From Cryobacterium sp. M96 (lineage in GTDB: Bacteria > Actinomycetota > Actinomycetes > Actinomycetales > Microbacteriaceae): a DNA stretch of 64,000 nucleotides. Positions 9,469-17,563 of this stretch are shown one piece after another (the first letter of the stretch is position 1; every line of letters begins with the position of its first letter). Position numbers and translations under genes: made by a program. The notes under the pieces are model-generated. The model was not told the DNA's origin and did not search any database. It worked only from the letters and a program-made list of their open reading frames with translations. Location: assembly GCF_002929845.1 (NCBI RefSeq), contig NZ_PJJS01000053.1, forward strand, positions 51,702 to 115,701. Reading direction: 5' to 3'.

Positions 9469-10098
9469 CTAGCGCGGAGCTTCTGAGGGCGCTGAACCGT
9501 CGATTCGATGGGCGATGATCGCGGCGTGGGACCGCTTGCCCGGATCGGTTCGGGTGTTCACCGCCTGAACGTGAAACCCTGCGGCCTCGAGCTGCGTGCT
9601 CATCTCACCGATAGGCCAGAAGTAGGCGGTCGTAACGGCGTGCGGAAACGGCTCGACGGTGTCGCCTTCGAAGAAACCGAGGAGGAGGCTGCCTCCAGGA
9701 GCAATACAGCGGGCGAACTCGCGCAAAACCGCTGGCAAGTCACTCGGGGCAAGGTGGATAACGGAATACCACGCAAGAATTGCAGCTGCGTATCCGTCTC
9801 GGACCTCGAGATTGCACAGTGACGCGACTCGGAACGGGACCGTCGGAAATCTCTTTCTCGCTTGCCCGATGAACGCCTGAACTTGATCGACACCCTCCAC
9901 ATCGACACCACGCCGTTTCAGGAAATCGGTCCAATGTCCAGGACCGCACCCCGCGTCGATGACCGCGCCGCGCAGGTCGCGCGCCCACTGGGTGACAAGC
10001 CGCTGATCCGATTCGTGTGTGTGAGCCATCGATCCGAGCAGCGCTGTGTATTCCTCCGCCCGACCGGCGTATGCATCCCGAACCACATTGCCACTCAC
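9469..10098 (-). CDS. Class I SAM-dependent methyltransferase
   Basis: Starting at the GTG at 10098 the protein has 209 residues. It shows the class I methyltransferase signature: motif I VIDAGCGPGHW, motif II VEGVDQ, and IAPGGSLLLGFF as the motif III region. The open frame continues upstream to 10269, but those 57 residues are arginine/serine-rich, overlap the neighbouring recombinase gene and do not look coding. The substrate cannot be told from sequence. It lies at the left edge of the recombinase-rich island. Confidence 0.75.
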   Translation of the reverse strand: MSGNVVRDAYAGRAEEYTALLGSMAHTHESDQRLVTQWARDLRGAVIDAGCGPGHWTDFLKRRGVDVEGVDQVQAFIGQARKRFPTVPFRVASLCNLEVRDGYAAAILAWYSVIHLAPSDLPAVLREFARCIAPGGSLLLGFFEGDTVEPFPHAVTTAYFWPIGEMSTQLEAAGFHVQAVNTRTDPGKRSHAAIIAHRIDGSAPSEAPR

Positions 10099-10159
10099 GG
10101 GACCGAGTCTAGGAGAAGCCCGGAAGGCGTTCCCTACTGACAGTGACCAGGTGGGGCCA

Positions 10160-10774
10160 CTACTTCTTCGATAGGAGCTTCGCACCGTCCGACCGCAGCT
10201 CCCCCGCCGGTGAGACATGGCGGTACAGCGTCTGCCGGGTGATCCCGAGCTCCTTGCAGAGGTCGCCAACCTTCGTTTCCTTCTGACCCATCGCGGCCAT
10301 GGCCAGGCGGACCTTGGCCGGCGTCATCTTGAACGGCCGCCCGCCCGTCCTCCCCCGTGCTCGAGCTGCGGCAAGCCCGGCGACAGTGCGCTCAGAAATG
10401 AGCGCCCGCTCGAACTCGGAGAGAGCAGCAAAGATTCCGAAGACGAGCTTCCCAGGTGCCGTCGTGGTGTCGATCGCTGCCCCCTCTCCGGTGAGCACCT
10501 TGAGGCCGATGCCACGGTCGGTGAGGTCATGCACCGTATTGACCAGATGACGCAGGTCTCGGCCGAGCCGGTCCAGCTTCCAAACCAGGAGCGTGTCACC
10601 ATGACGAAGCGCCTTCAGGCAGGCCGCAAGGTTTGGCCGGTCGTCCTTCTTGCCGGATGCCTTGTCCTCGTAGAGATCCCCTGCAGCGACGCCGGCGGCC
10701 AGGAGTGCGTCTCGTTGTAGATCAGTGCTCTGCGAACCATCAGCTTTTGACACGCGCATGTATCCGACGAGCAT
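10160..10774 (-). CDS. Serine recombinase (Tn3-type resolvase/invertase)
   Basis: A protein of 204 residues, complete for a small resolvase. The N-terminal catalytic domain begins VGYMRVSKADG with the nucleophile serine at about residue 9. It continues with DKASGKKDDRPN, WKLDRLGRDLRHL and the EFERALISERT helix. A C-terminal helix-turn-helix (VGDLCKELGITRQTLYRH) binds DNA. The bases just upstream (10775-10870) are where a res or crossover site would be expected. Such enzymes resolve cointegrates or invert DNA; no Tn3 transposase is present in the window. Confidence 0.9.
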   Translation of the reverse strand: MLVGYMRVSKADGSQSTDLQRDALLAAGVAAGDLYEDKASGKKDDRPNLAACLKALRHGDTLLVWKLDRLGRDLRHLVNTVHDLTDRGIGLKVLTGEGAAIDTTTAPGKLVFGIFAALSEFERALISERTVAGLAAARARGRTGGRPFKMTPAKVRLAMAAMGQKETKVGDLCKELGITRQTLYRHVSPAGELRSDGAKLLSKK

Positions 10775-10967
10775 GCTCGACCCCTGTCATTTAAACGTCC
10801 GATTAAGTGACAACGTGATCGTCATCTCAACGGACTCAGAAATTGTCACATAACCAGTCATCTATTCTGCGTGCTGCAAACGACGACCAAATCGTCCAAT
10901 GTGACTGTTTGTGCTTTGTGGCGGCGTTCTGTGATCGCTATTTGGCGTATTGAGCTGTATGCCCGCA

Positions 10968-10994
10968 TCGCTCCGGAGCCGGAGCCGGAGCCGG
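10968..10994. repeat. Hexamer tandem repeat (GGAGCC)
   Basis: Consecutive GGAGCC units, three in a row with flanking partial copies, run directly into a 30-bp perfect palindrome. It lies between a recombinase and a small open frame, in an otherwise gene-free 440-base stretch (10775-11218). Confidence 0.6.
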
Positions 10995-11023
10995 CGTCTT
11001 GTATCCCATGGGATACAAGACGC
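10994..11023. repeat. 30-bp perfect palindrome
   Basis: The left arm GCGTCTTGTATCCCA is followed immediately by its exact reverse complement, with no spacer. A spacerless palindrome fits binding by a dimeric protein better than an RNA hairpin. The TTGTATCC...GGATACAA core is similar in style to GntR-family operators, but no such regulator is adjacent. It could also be a recombinase or replication-protein site. Function is not known. Confidence 0.75.
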
Positions 11024-11218
11024 TGACGATGGTCCCGTCGCCCTCGTTCACCCGGTCCGATGGCTAGAGCGTGATGTGCTGACTGGATCGCCGACGGTGA
11101 TCGAGAATCTCATGCGGAATCGACCAGTCAGCGGTCTCGACTGACCCACCCCAGCAAAGATACACAGACCGATCAAGCCACCAGACCGCGCGGAGGCCTG
11201 ACCGGTCACGATATCCGC

Positions 11219-11413
11219 TTACGCGACTTGAGCGAGCGTGAACCCAAACGAGCGCATGAGAGTCATGAACGCTTCAACAATGTCGATGATCCGTCTGATG
11301 TCCGGGAGCATGGATATCACCGTCCGAAGCCATCGAAAGCGGCCCGGCCAAGCCGAAGGCGCATTTTTCTGATTCTCAGACGGTGCGCTATCGTTGTGTG
11401 CAGAGTCAGACAT
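11219..11413 (-). CDS. Possible small protein with an amphipathic C-terminal helix
   Basis: Starting at ATG 11413 it encodes 64 residues. A polar N-terminus (SDSAHNDSAPSENQ) is followed by a hydrophobic/amphipathic segment (VISMLPDIRRIIDIVEAF). AAGGA lies about 12 bases upstream, rather far for a ribosome site. The two-part composition is protein-like, but there is no homolog I recognise. A small membrane-active peptide is possible; so is chance. Confidence 0.4.
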   Translation of the reverse strand: MSDSAHNDSAPSENQKNAPSAWPGRFRWLRTVISMLPDIRRIIDIVEAFMTLMRSFGFTLAQVA

Positions 11414-11518
11414 GTTCGTGCTTGATCCTTGGTCCAAAATGGGGTCCGTTCCTTCGTTGGTGCATGGGGTTTTGCAGGAGTCGGCGGTAACCGACTTTGT
11501 CTTACTTGCTCATAGTTC

Positions 11519-11567
11519 GGCCCAGACTTGCTAGCTTTCTCGCCAGCGAGTACTGGGCCACTTTTGT
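11519..11567 (+). terminator. Possible intrinsic terminator
   Basis: GGCCCAG at 11519-11525 pairs with CTGGGCC at 11553-11559. An inner stem (CTTGCT with AGCGAG) extends it, and CTTTTGTT follows on the plus strand. No clear plus-strand gene lies just upstream, so it may belong to a lost gene. Confidence 0.4.
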
Positions 11568-11980
11568 TCTAAGCGAAATCTGAAATCTCACGAAGTGGTT
11601 TTTAGCTTCCGCCTAAGTCACAGTTTAGGGCCAAAAAAGAGGCCTCAATCGGGCCATGCGCTCGTCGGATAGCGGGGGTAAGCGGAAGGGTGCAGCCCCG
11701 TTGTCCAAAGGATGTGTGGGAGAGCGATCACTCAGACCTTGGTTCGAAATCGCTCAAACACACGCCCGTCTTCATGAACGATTCGTCGGTTTTGTACCGT
11801 TCAGGGCTTCCCATGACACAGCTCGCCAACCAGGGATGCGGGTGGCGCTACTCAAGGACACAGAGGAAAGTGCCTGGGTCGTCTTCGGTCTACGGCGTGT
11901 CGCGCATTACGGGATGGTTAACTGGCCACTCCTCCACCGGGGCGACCGGTCACGGTGCTCGTTTTAGCTAAGGTCATGGC
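11568..11980. other. Gene-poor stretch inside the island
   Basis: About 410 bases without a convincing gene. Forward frames here lack codon-position bias. A short stretch near 11730-11760 (ACCTTGGTTCGAAATC) recalls a tRNA T-arm, but no cloverleaf can be drawn. Confidence 0.35.
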
Positions 11981-12292
11981 ATGGCACGTCACGAAGAAAT
12001 CAAGAAAACCGTCAAGAACTACCTCGCCGGCCTTCCCGACGCCGAGGACCGAGCGGAGGCGGCCTACCAGATAAGCCAGGCCTACGCGGATCTGCTGTCC
12101 GAGCTGACTGATGCTGGCAATTCGCTCGACGGCGAGGAGGCAAACTGGGCCTGGGCGAACGACGAGGCTCTGCAAGCAACCATCCGCGCCGCCGCTCACA
12201 AACGGGACCGAGTCGCGACCATGGACCCTACGGACGCCAGTGTGAAAGAAGTCTTGGGTAACCAAGTGCTTCGCCAGCCCAAAAAGTCGTAG
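11981..12292 (+). CDS. Small hypothetical protein, charged and helical
   Basis: A protein of 103 residues, rich in Ala, Glu, Asp and Lys and probably all helical (KKTVKNYLAGLPDAEDRAEAA). AAGG lies about 6 bases before the ATG. It lacks membrane segments and recognisable motifs. The composition is typical of a real small actinobacterial protein. Another short gene follows within 60 bases on the same strand. Confidence 0.55.
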   Translation: MARHEEIKKTVKNYLAGLPDAEDRAEAAYQISQAYADLLSELTDAGNSLDGEEANWAWANDEALQATIRAAAHKRDRVATMDPTDASVKEVLGNQVLRQPKKS

Positions 12293-12349
12293 CTGTTCTC
12301 GTTCGTTTGGCATCGAGCAGCTACAGCCCAAACAGGTAGGAATTTCGGT

Positions 12350-12526
12350 ATGGCCCACATCAGTGTCCTCGCCTTTGGCACCGCCATGATTTTCAGGGTT
12401 CTTGAGGATGCCGACATGAGCGGATTCAGTTTCGCCGGCTTCCGGAACCGCGCCGATGCTCAACAGCAGCTCAACGTCTACCTCGAGGGTCTGGGCTACG
12501 ACGTCAGCCAGTCCTATCTGTGGTGA
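12350..12526 (+). CDS. Short hypothetical protein, 58 residues
   Basis: The gene reads ATG at 12350 to TGA at 12524-12526. The product begins MAHISVLAFGTAMIF and ends GYDVSQSYLW. GTAGGA lies about 8 bases before the start. Codon use is regular, with GC at third positions in the second half. It follows the 103-residue gene on the same strand and could be co-transcribed with it. No family is recognised. Confidence 0.5.
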   Translation: MAHISVLAFGTAMIFRVLEDADMSGFSFAGFRNRADAQQQLNVYLEGLGYDVSQSYLW

Positions 12527-12650
12527 TCATGCCGGATGACGGTAGGGGTTCCGAATGAAAGCGCCGCTCTCTCCTTCAGGAGGTCCGGGCCGGCCGACTT
12601 GGAACGCATCTGAGCTCAACACGGCTACCGGACCAGGCGCCCGGTAGGGG

Positions 12651-12905
12651 ATGGTCGCAGAGTTCGAATCAGACCTGATCCGGGCCCGAACGTGTGAGGG
12701 CATGGCGGTGGCCAGAGAAAAGGGCCGGCTACGCGGGCGCAGCCCCAAGCTCTCCCCCGCCCAAGAAAATCACCTGGTCGAATTGCACGCCGCCGGCAGC
12801 CACTCGATCGCGGAACTAGCCGAGCTATTCACGATCGGCCGCGCGACGGTCTACCGGGCCCTGGAACGCGCCACCACTTCGCGGACGCTGCCGCGCCGAC
12901 CCTAG
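12651..12905 (+). pseudogene. C-terminal fragment of a serine recombinase
   Basis: The 84 residues match only the back half of a resolvase. The helix that normally follows the catalytic domain (MVAEFESDLIRART), the GRLRGRSPKLS linker and the helix-turn-helix (SIAELAELFTIGRATVYRAL) are present. The N-terminal catalytic domain with the nucleophile serine is missing, and it is not found in other frames upstream. It is therefore a decayed copy, not an active recombinase. Confidence 0.8.
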
Positions 12906-13127
12906 CAATGTGGGGTCATGGAAGACGGCCCAGAGTTCGCAGAAGGCTCCTATGACTTCGCCGGTAAGACCTACCGCCTAGCGGAGGTCGATTCTCAGGT
13001 GTGGCGCGTCTATGACGGTGACACATACATCGGAATCGTGACTGAGACCGATGCGACGGCAGCCGAGCCGTGGCCCCGCTACACCGAGCACAGCGCTGGT
13101 GATGAGACGGACGCCGCCTGCTCTGCG

Positions 13128-13282
13128 ATCTCGGGGGTGCGAATGGAGCCGTGCCAAACGAACGGGGCGTTGTGGTGCTCGCCCATCGCGAAGACGTCAA
13201 GGCCGACTTCCTCAGCCTTGACGGCGACCTTCACCGACGCATCGATGCGCTCGTACTCGTCGATGAGCCTTAGATCGGCCGC
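13128..13282 (-). pseudogene. Remnant of an LLM-class (luciferase-like) flavin oxidoreductase
   Basis: The minus strand encodes, in one frame, LIDEYERIDASVKVAVKAEE followed by VGLDVFAMGEHHNAPFV. This matches the N-terminal part of luciferase-like monooxygenases, where EHH is highly conserved. It has no start codon, and a stop follows after about 20 more residues. It abuts the truncated gene at 12918, so it marks a rearrangement junction. Confidence 0.6.
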
Positions 13283-13288
13283 CGCAAC

Positions 13289-13317
13289 GGGGCCCGGGAC
13301 GTCGTGTCCCGGGCCCC
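13289..13317 (-). terminator. GC-rich hairpin downstream of oleate hydratase gene
   Basis: A perfect 12-bp stem, GGGGCCCGGGAC with GTCCCGGGCCCC, closes a 5-base loop about 20 bases after the stop codon of the oleate hydratase gene. No T-run follows, as is common for terminators in high-GC actinobacteria. Confidence 0.65.
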
Positions 13318-13338
13318 GCGCATGGTTCGCCGGCTCGG

Positions 13339-15102
13339 TCAGGTCAGCAGGCCGGACTCCTTGAGCAGCTCCCCGATCTCGGTGTTCTTGATCTGCTTCA
13401 TCAGCAGATCGCGGACCATGGCTGGGCCGGGCACCTCGATCTCCTTGCCATCACGCAGCAGGCTGGCGGCGGCGAGCAGCGTACGCACGTCGTAGGTGGA
13501 GTTGAAGACTTCCGGCACGCCTCTGTCGATGCCGAGCAGCTGGTAAGTCGCCTCCATCGCGGTGCGCACCGAGTACTCGATGGTGAAGATCGTGTCCCGG
13601 GAGGGTGTCTCGGCGAACTGGCCGAGGAACGCGAAGTTGACGGCGCCGGCCGGGACCACGTCGGGCCGGTCGCCCGCCTGCCGGGGCATGAAGAACGCCG
13701 TGACGTAGGGCATCATCACCGGCACGCAGGTGGCACTATTCGCCGCGAGCTCGGGGATGTCGGCCACGGGGACACCCATGTGGTACAGCCACTCCTGGGT
13801 GATCTCCTCGCCGGTGCACTCCTGCATCGACTTCTTCACATAGTCGCCGGGGACGTCGACCAACAGCGAGTACACCCAGACCACGATCTGGTCTTCGGGT
13901 TGCTTCTTGAAGTGCGGCTGGCGGTTGACTGTCCAGCTGAGCAGCCAGGCGGAGTCCTGGGCCGTGACGATCCCTCCGGTGACGGTCTTGCCGCCGAACG
14001 GCGAACGCTTGGCGATCTTCTCGATGTAGGCGGGGATGCGCGTGTCGAGCGTTGTGACGGTGGCCGACTGCCACTTGCTCTCCTGGATGTGTGCGCCGAA
14101 CACGTCCGGGTGCCCGAATGACGGGTCTTTGGCGGCCAACCGCCGCCAGAGGTCCCAGGCCGGGGCCGGTCCCTCGTCGAGCTTCGCCGCGGTGTGCTGG
14201 TCGCCGTTGTCGGAGTTCTCGGTGAGAGAGCCGATGGTGGCGAGCACAAGGTCGTTCTCGCCGAGCTCGACGCCCCCGACGACACGCTCACGGATCCAGT
14301 GGATCGCGGTGGCCTGCTTTCGGTCGGCGGTGATCGCGAAGTCGATGTCGGTGACCTCGGTGTCGAACTGGAACGTCACTCCCTGGTCCAGCAGCCATCG
14401 GTACAGCGGCAGCACCATCGACTCGTACTGGTTGTACTTGAAGAACCGCACGTTGGCGAAGTCCGGCATGCCGCCGATGTGGTGGACGAAGCGGTGCACG
14501 TACAGCTTCATCTCCAGCGCAGAGTGCCATTCCTCGAAGGCAAACATGGTGCGCCAGTACATCCAGAAGTTGCTGGCGAAGAACTCCGTGCCGAAGACCT
14601 CGTTGATCCGCTTGTTTTCCAGCGACTCACGGGTGGCCAGGAAGAGCCCGGTGAGCTCCTTCTGCGCCTGCTTCGAGAGAGTGAAGAGGGTGCCGGTGCC
14701 GGCGTCCTTGCCCTGCTCGACGGTGGCCCGCTGCAGCGAGAAGTTCGGGTCGTCCTTGTTGAGCCAGTAGAACTCGTCGAGCACGGAGGCACCGTCGACC
14801 TCGATCGAGGGGATCGACCGGTACAGGTCCCACAGGCACTCGTAGTGGTCGTCCACCTCACGGCCGCCGCGGATCACGAAGCCCTTCTTGGGCTCATCGA
14901 TCCCGTCCAGGGCCCCGCCGGGCAGCTTCAGCCGTTCCAGGATAGTGATCTTCGACCCGTCCATCTGTCCGTCGCGGATCATGAACGCCGCCGAGGCCAT
15001 CGACGCCAGGCCGGCGCCGACGAACCACGCGGTCTTGTTCTCGACCCCCTCAGGCTTGCGGGGGCGCGCGAACGCCTCCATAGTGCCGCTGCTGTAGTAC
15101 AT
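13339..15102 (-). CDS. ohyA: Oleate hydratase (FAD-dependent)
   Basis: A protein of 587 residues, the usual length for oleate hydratases (myosin-cross-reactive antigen family). These add water to the cis-9 double bond of unsaturated fatty acids to give 10-hydroxy acids, which detoxifies free oleate. The dinucleotide-binding motif is FVGAGLASMASAAF near residues 27-40. IRGGREVDDHYECLWDL and the ETPSRDTIFTIEYSVRTA region are family hallmarks. It is co-transcribed with the TetR gene just upstream (2-base gap), which probably senses fatty acids. Confidence 0.93.
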   Translation of the reverse strand: MYYSSGTMEAFARPRKPEGVENKTAWFVGAGLASMASAAFMIRDGQMDGSKITILERLKLPGGALDGIDEPKKGFVIRGGREVDDHYECLWDLYRSIPSIEVDGASVLDEFYWLNKDDPNFSLQRATVEQGKDAGTGTLFTLSKQAQKELTGLFLATRESLENKRINEVFGTEFFASNFWMYWRTMFAFEEWHSALEMKLYVHRFVHHIGGMPDFANVRFFKYNQYESMVLPLYRWLLDQGVTFQFDTEVTDIDFAITADRKQATAIHWIRERVVGGVELGENDLVLATIGSLTENSDNGDQHTAAKLDEGPAPAWDLWRRLAAKDPSFGHPDVFGAHIQESKWQSATVTTLDTRIPAYIEKIAKRSPFGGKTVTGGIVTAQDSAWLLSWTVNRQPHFKKQPEDQIVVWVYSLLVDVPGDYVKKSMQECTGEEITQEWLYHMGVPVADIPELAANSATCVPVMMPYVTAFFMPRQAGDRPDVVPAGAVNFAFLGQFAETPSRDTIFTIEYSVRTAMEATYQLLGIDRGVPEVFNSTYDVRTLLAAASLLRDGKEIEVPGPAMVRDLLMKQIKNTEIGELLKESGLLT

Positions 15103-15104
15103 AG

Positions 15105-15797
15105 TCAGTCTCCGTAGTATGTTTCGATGGTTGATGGCAAGGTGGCGAGGAAGCCGCGCACGATCTGCGTGACCTGCCCGCGAAGCTCTTCGATGGGGTC
15201 CGCTCCGGGATGCGCGCCCGTGGACGGCCCAGCGAGCAGGAGCGCCAGCGCCGCGAAAACGGTGCGGGCGGCCCGCTGTCCCTCGCGCAGGACCGGCTCG
15301 CCATCGACCCCGGCTGACCGGGCCGCCGTGGCGAGGCGGGACGCGATCGCGTCCTCGAGCTCGCCGACAAGCGCGAGGCCCGCGGTCCGGTGCTCGTCGG
15401 TGGCCGAACCGAACAGCAGCTCGCGCTGGTAGGCGATGACGTTGGCCGGGTTGCGCGCCGAGCTCGCCAGCACGGCCTGGACGAGCACGTTCACCGATTC
15501 GACCGGGTCAGCGGCCTCGGCCGAGGCCCGCACGCCGGTGCTGATCGCGTCGCGCAGTTCGCGGTTGTAGACCATGAGTAGCAGCTCGGCCTTGGACGAG
15601 GCGTACCGGAACACCGTGCCGACAGCCACGTCGGCGCGTTCGGCGATCTCCTGCGTCCCCACCGCGTCGAACCCGCGCTCTGTGAAGAGAGCGGCCGCGG
15701 ACTTGAAGATCCGCAACTGCTTGTCCTGCATGCTTCGTTCGCGGCGGCCTCGGGTAGGGCTGCGTTTCGCGTCCGGGTAATCCGGCAGACCGGCCAT
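15105..15797 (-). CDS. TetR-family transcriptional regulator of the oleate hydratase operon
   Basis: Starting at ATG 15797, with GGAGGT just upstream, the protein has 230 residues. An upstream ATG at 15821 in the same frame is possible. The N-terminal helix-turn-helix reads LFTERGFDAVGTQEIAERAD then VAVGTVFRYASSKAELL, the TetR signature. The C-terminal part is a helical ligand domain. Its stop lies 2 bases before the ATG of ohyA, so it probably represses its own operon and responds to fatty acids or acyl-CoA (inference from context). Confidence 0.88.
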   Translation of the reverse strand: MAGLPDYPDAKRSPTRGRRERSMQDKQLRIFKSAAALFTERGFDAVGTQEIAERADVAVGTVFRYASSKAELLLMVYNRELRDAISTGVRASAEAADPVESVNVLVQAVLASSARNPANVIAYQRELLFGSATDEHRTAGLALVGELEDAIASRLATAARSAGVDGEPVLREGQRAARTVFAALALLLAGPSTGAHPGADPIEELRGQVTQIVRGFLATLPSTIETYYGD

Positions 15798-15806
15798 GAC
15801 ACCTCC

Positions 15807-15822
15807 AATGAGTTGATTCATT
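15807..15822. promoter_or_regulatory. Candidate TetR operator
   Basis: The inverted repeat AATGA-N6-TCATT lies immediately upstream of the preferred start of the tetR-ohyA operon. Its position suits autorepression. The arms are short, so the call is tentative. Confidence 0.35.
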
Positions 15823-15841
15823 AAGGACTACGCTCATTTAT

Positions 15842-15861
15842 GCGCGGGCGCAAGCCCGCGC
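15842..15861. repeat. Hairpin with 8-bp GC stem and GCAA tetraloop
   Basis: GCGCGGGC, GCAA and GCCCGCGC form a perfect stem closed by a GNRA loop. It lies between the TetR gene and the IS110 element, in a 400-base stretch without genes (15822-16219). There is no T-run on either strand. Confidence 0.55.
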
Positions 15862-16099
15862 CCGACACCAGCGCTCCGGCGTCGCCCACTGAGGCCGGCG
15901 CGAGACGCTCCCCGGCCCCCGCACTCGCACACCGAACCGGAGCCCCACCCCTGCGAGGAGACGGGACAAGCACGGCGAAAGGGGGTGTGACGAGTGACCT
16001 CTCGCTATCGCAAACCCGACCACTCCTCCACACAGAGCGGTTGTCAGCGGTGCGGCTTCTCAACGAAGAAAGCTGCAGAGTTTGTCGGAGACGGTTGAG

Positions 16100-16150
16100 A
16101 ATTGGGTTACGTCCCGTGGAGTGGTGTAGTTCCCGGTCTTGGGGCGTTGG
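16100..16150 (-). mobile_element. Possible terminal remnant of an IS256-type element
   Basis: The minus strand reads TACACCACTCCACGGGACGT, which resembles the ends of mutator/IS256-family elements as I remember them. No transposase of that family is nearby. The identification is from memory of end sequences and is weak. Confidence 0.25.
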
Positions 16151-16219
16151 ATTAACAACGTAGGAAACCATCGTGCGATGGTCAGTGAGTACCGATCAAA
16201 GAACTCACAGAAAGACACA

Positions 16220-17290
16220 TCACACGACCCTTCTATGGTTGAAGTCAAGCAGTAAGGGTCGCAGTGAGCGATAGATGCTGCGGGCGATGAATCGTTTGAG
16301 GCAGCGGTGGATCTCTCGCCGGGTCTTGCCTTCGACGGTTCTTCTGTCAACGTAGCTTTTCGTCGTGGGGTCGGTGATCATGCGGCAGCGGGCAATGATG
16401 TGGAGCGCTCGGTTCAGTTGACGGTCGCCGTGGCGGTTGAGGCGATGCCGGGTCGTATTTCCCGATGATGCCGGAATTGGGCTAACGCCAGCCAACGCCG
16501 CGAAGGCGGCTTCCGAGCGCACTCTGCCTTGGTGGGAATAAGCGGTCAGGATGATAGCGGCCGTGAACGGTCCGACACCGGGGATGTCCTAGATGCCTGG
16601 AGCGAGTTCGTCGACGTGCTTTGACAGGGCCGCGTGATTCGTTTCCAACTCGCGAGTGCGCTGGTGGATCGCGGAGGCGAGCCTGCGGGCTTCAGATCGG
16701 GCGACGGCAGCGGCAGTGTCATCGCTGGAGCGATCGCGCCATGCGGCGATGATGTCGACTTGCGTGTTGGTCAGGGGTGCGCGGACGTCGAGGCCCAGGT
16801 TGATTATCCGCAGGAGCGCGTTGAGCGCGTTGCGGTCGCTGGTGCGTTGGGAATCGATACTGTGTCTCGCGACGAGCAGAACTCGAAGGGCGCTGCGAAG
16901 CCCGTCGGCGCGCGGCAGAATCAGCGCGGTCGCATCGGTGCCAAGCGCGGTGCGGGCGGCAGCCACGGCATCGATTTGGTCGGTTTTGCCGTGACCATCC
17001 CGGGCCTGCCGTTTGGGTGGTTTGACCTCGCAGACGCGGATCCCCGCGATGGTGAGAGCGCGAGTCACGGTGGCTCCGTAGGAGCCGGTGCCCTCGACAG
17101 CGGCAAGCTGCTGCCCATCCGAGCGTCGCTCAATCCATGCGATCGCGCGGGCGGTGCCAGCGTCGGTGGTGGGAAATGAAGCGGTGTCAATGACTGCGCC
17201 AGTAGCGGCAGCAACGACTGCGTAGGTGCGCGTTTTGGCGTGGGTATCCACGCCGATGACGTATTTGTATGTGTCAGCCACGGTGCTCAC
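16220..17290 (-). pseudogene. IS110-family transposase interrupted by an in-frame TAG
   Basis: The open frame runs from 17290 to 16220 (356 codons) with a single TAG at 16589-16591. Before the stop lies the DEDD domain: VIGVDTHAK with D15, AVEGTGSYG, and KTDQIDA. After it lies the transposase_20 domain (DIPGVGPFTAA and GVSPIPASSG with the catalytic serine). The reading frame is otherwise undamaged, so the mutation may be recent. IS110 enzymes use a bridge RNA from the non-coding end of the element; here that would be sought in 17291-17500. Element ends were not defined. Confidence 0.85.
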
Positions 17291-17500
17291 GAAGTGTCTT
17301 CTTCCGGTAAATGGTTCGTATCCGGGCCTGGGAGAATCGTCGCGAGGCAGATCTCTAATGAGTCACACCCCCGCCGGAGCGTGGGTGGACAACCTTCTAT
17401 GAAGCCATCGAAACGTGTCAGGCCGGCACCGACCTAGCCCAGCGGACAGGTCGTGTGAAAGCCACCGCTTGCGCGGGACAGATGGCTCTTGAGTCACGTT
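17291..17500 (-). mobile_element. Probable left non-coding end of the IS110 element
   Basis: Non-coding DNA directly upstream of the IS110 transposase start. In IS110-group elements this end carries the promoter and the bridge RNA that guides insertion. I see a GC-rich, potentially structured stretch (CCCCCGCCGGAGCGTGGG near 17369) but did not fold it. The exact boundary is unknown. Confidence 0.35.
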
Positions 17501-17563
17501 GGGAAAGGCCGATACCAGCTCGCCAGCCAGCCCCAGGCCAGCTACTAACCATTAGAGATGGCT

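Larger units (their letters stand above)
12918..13364 (+). pseudogene. Hypothetical gene whose 3' end was replaced at a junction
   Basis: The first 65-70 residues look like a genuine small protein (SYDFAGKTYRLAEVDSQVWRVYDGD, shown here only in part: YRLAEVDSQVWRVYDGDTYI). From about base 13120 on, the frame becomes serine/arginine-rich and overlaps a minus-strand luciferase-like remnant and then the oleate hydratase terminator. I infer that the original 3' end was deleted or replaced. The front part may still be translated. Confidence 0.5.

Noticed and set aside
10099..10269. N-terminal extension of the methyltransferase frame
   Set aside because: It overlaps the recombinase gene, is rich in Arg and Ser, and does not resemble any methyltransferase N-terminus.
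11700..11790. tRNA-like T-arm sequence
   Set aside because: No acceptor, D or anticodon stems can be paired around it.
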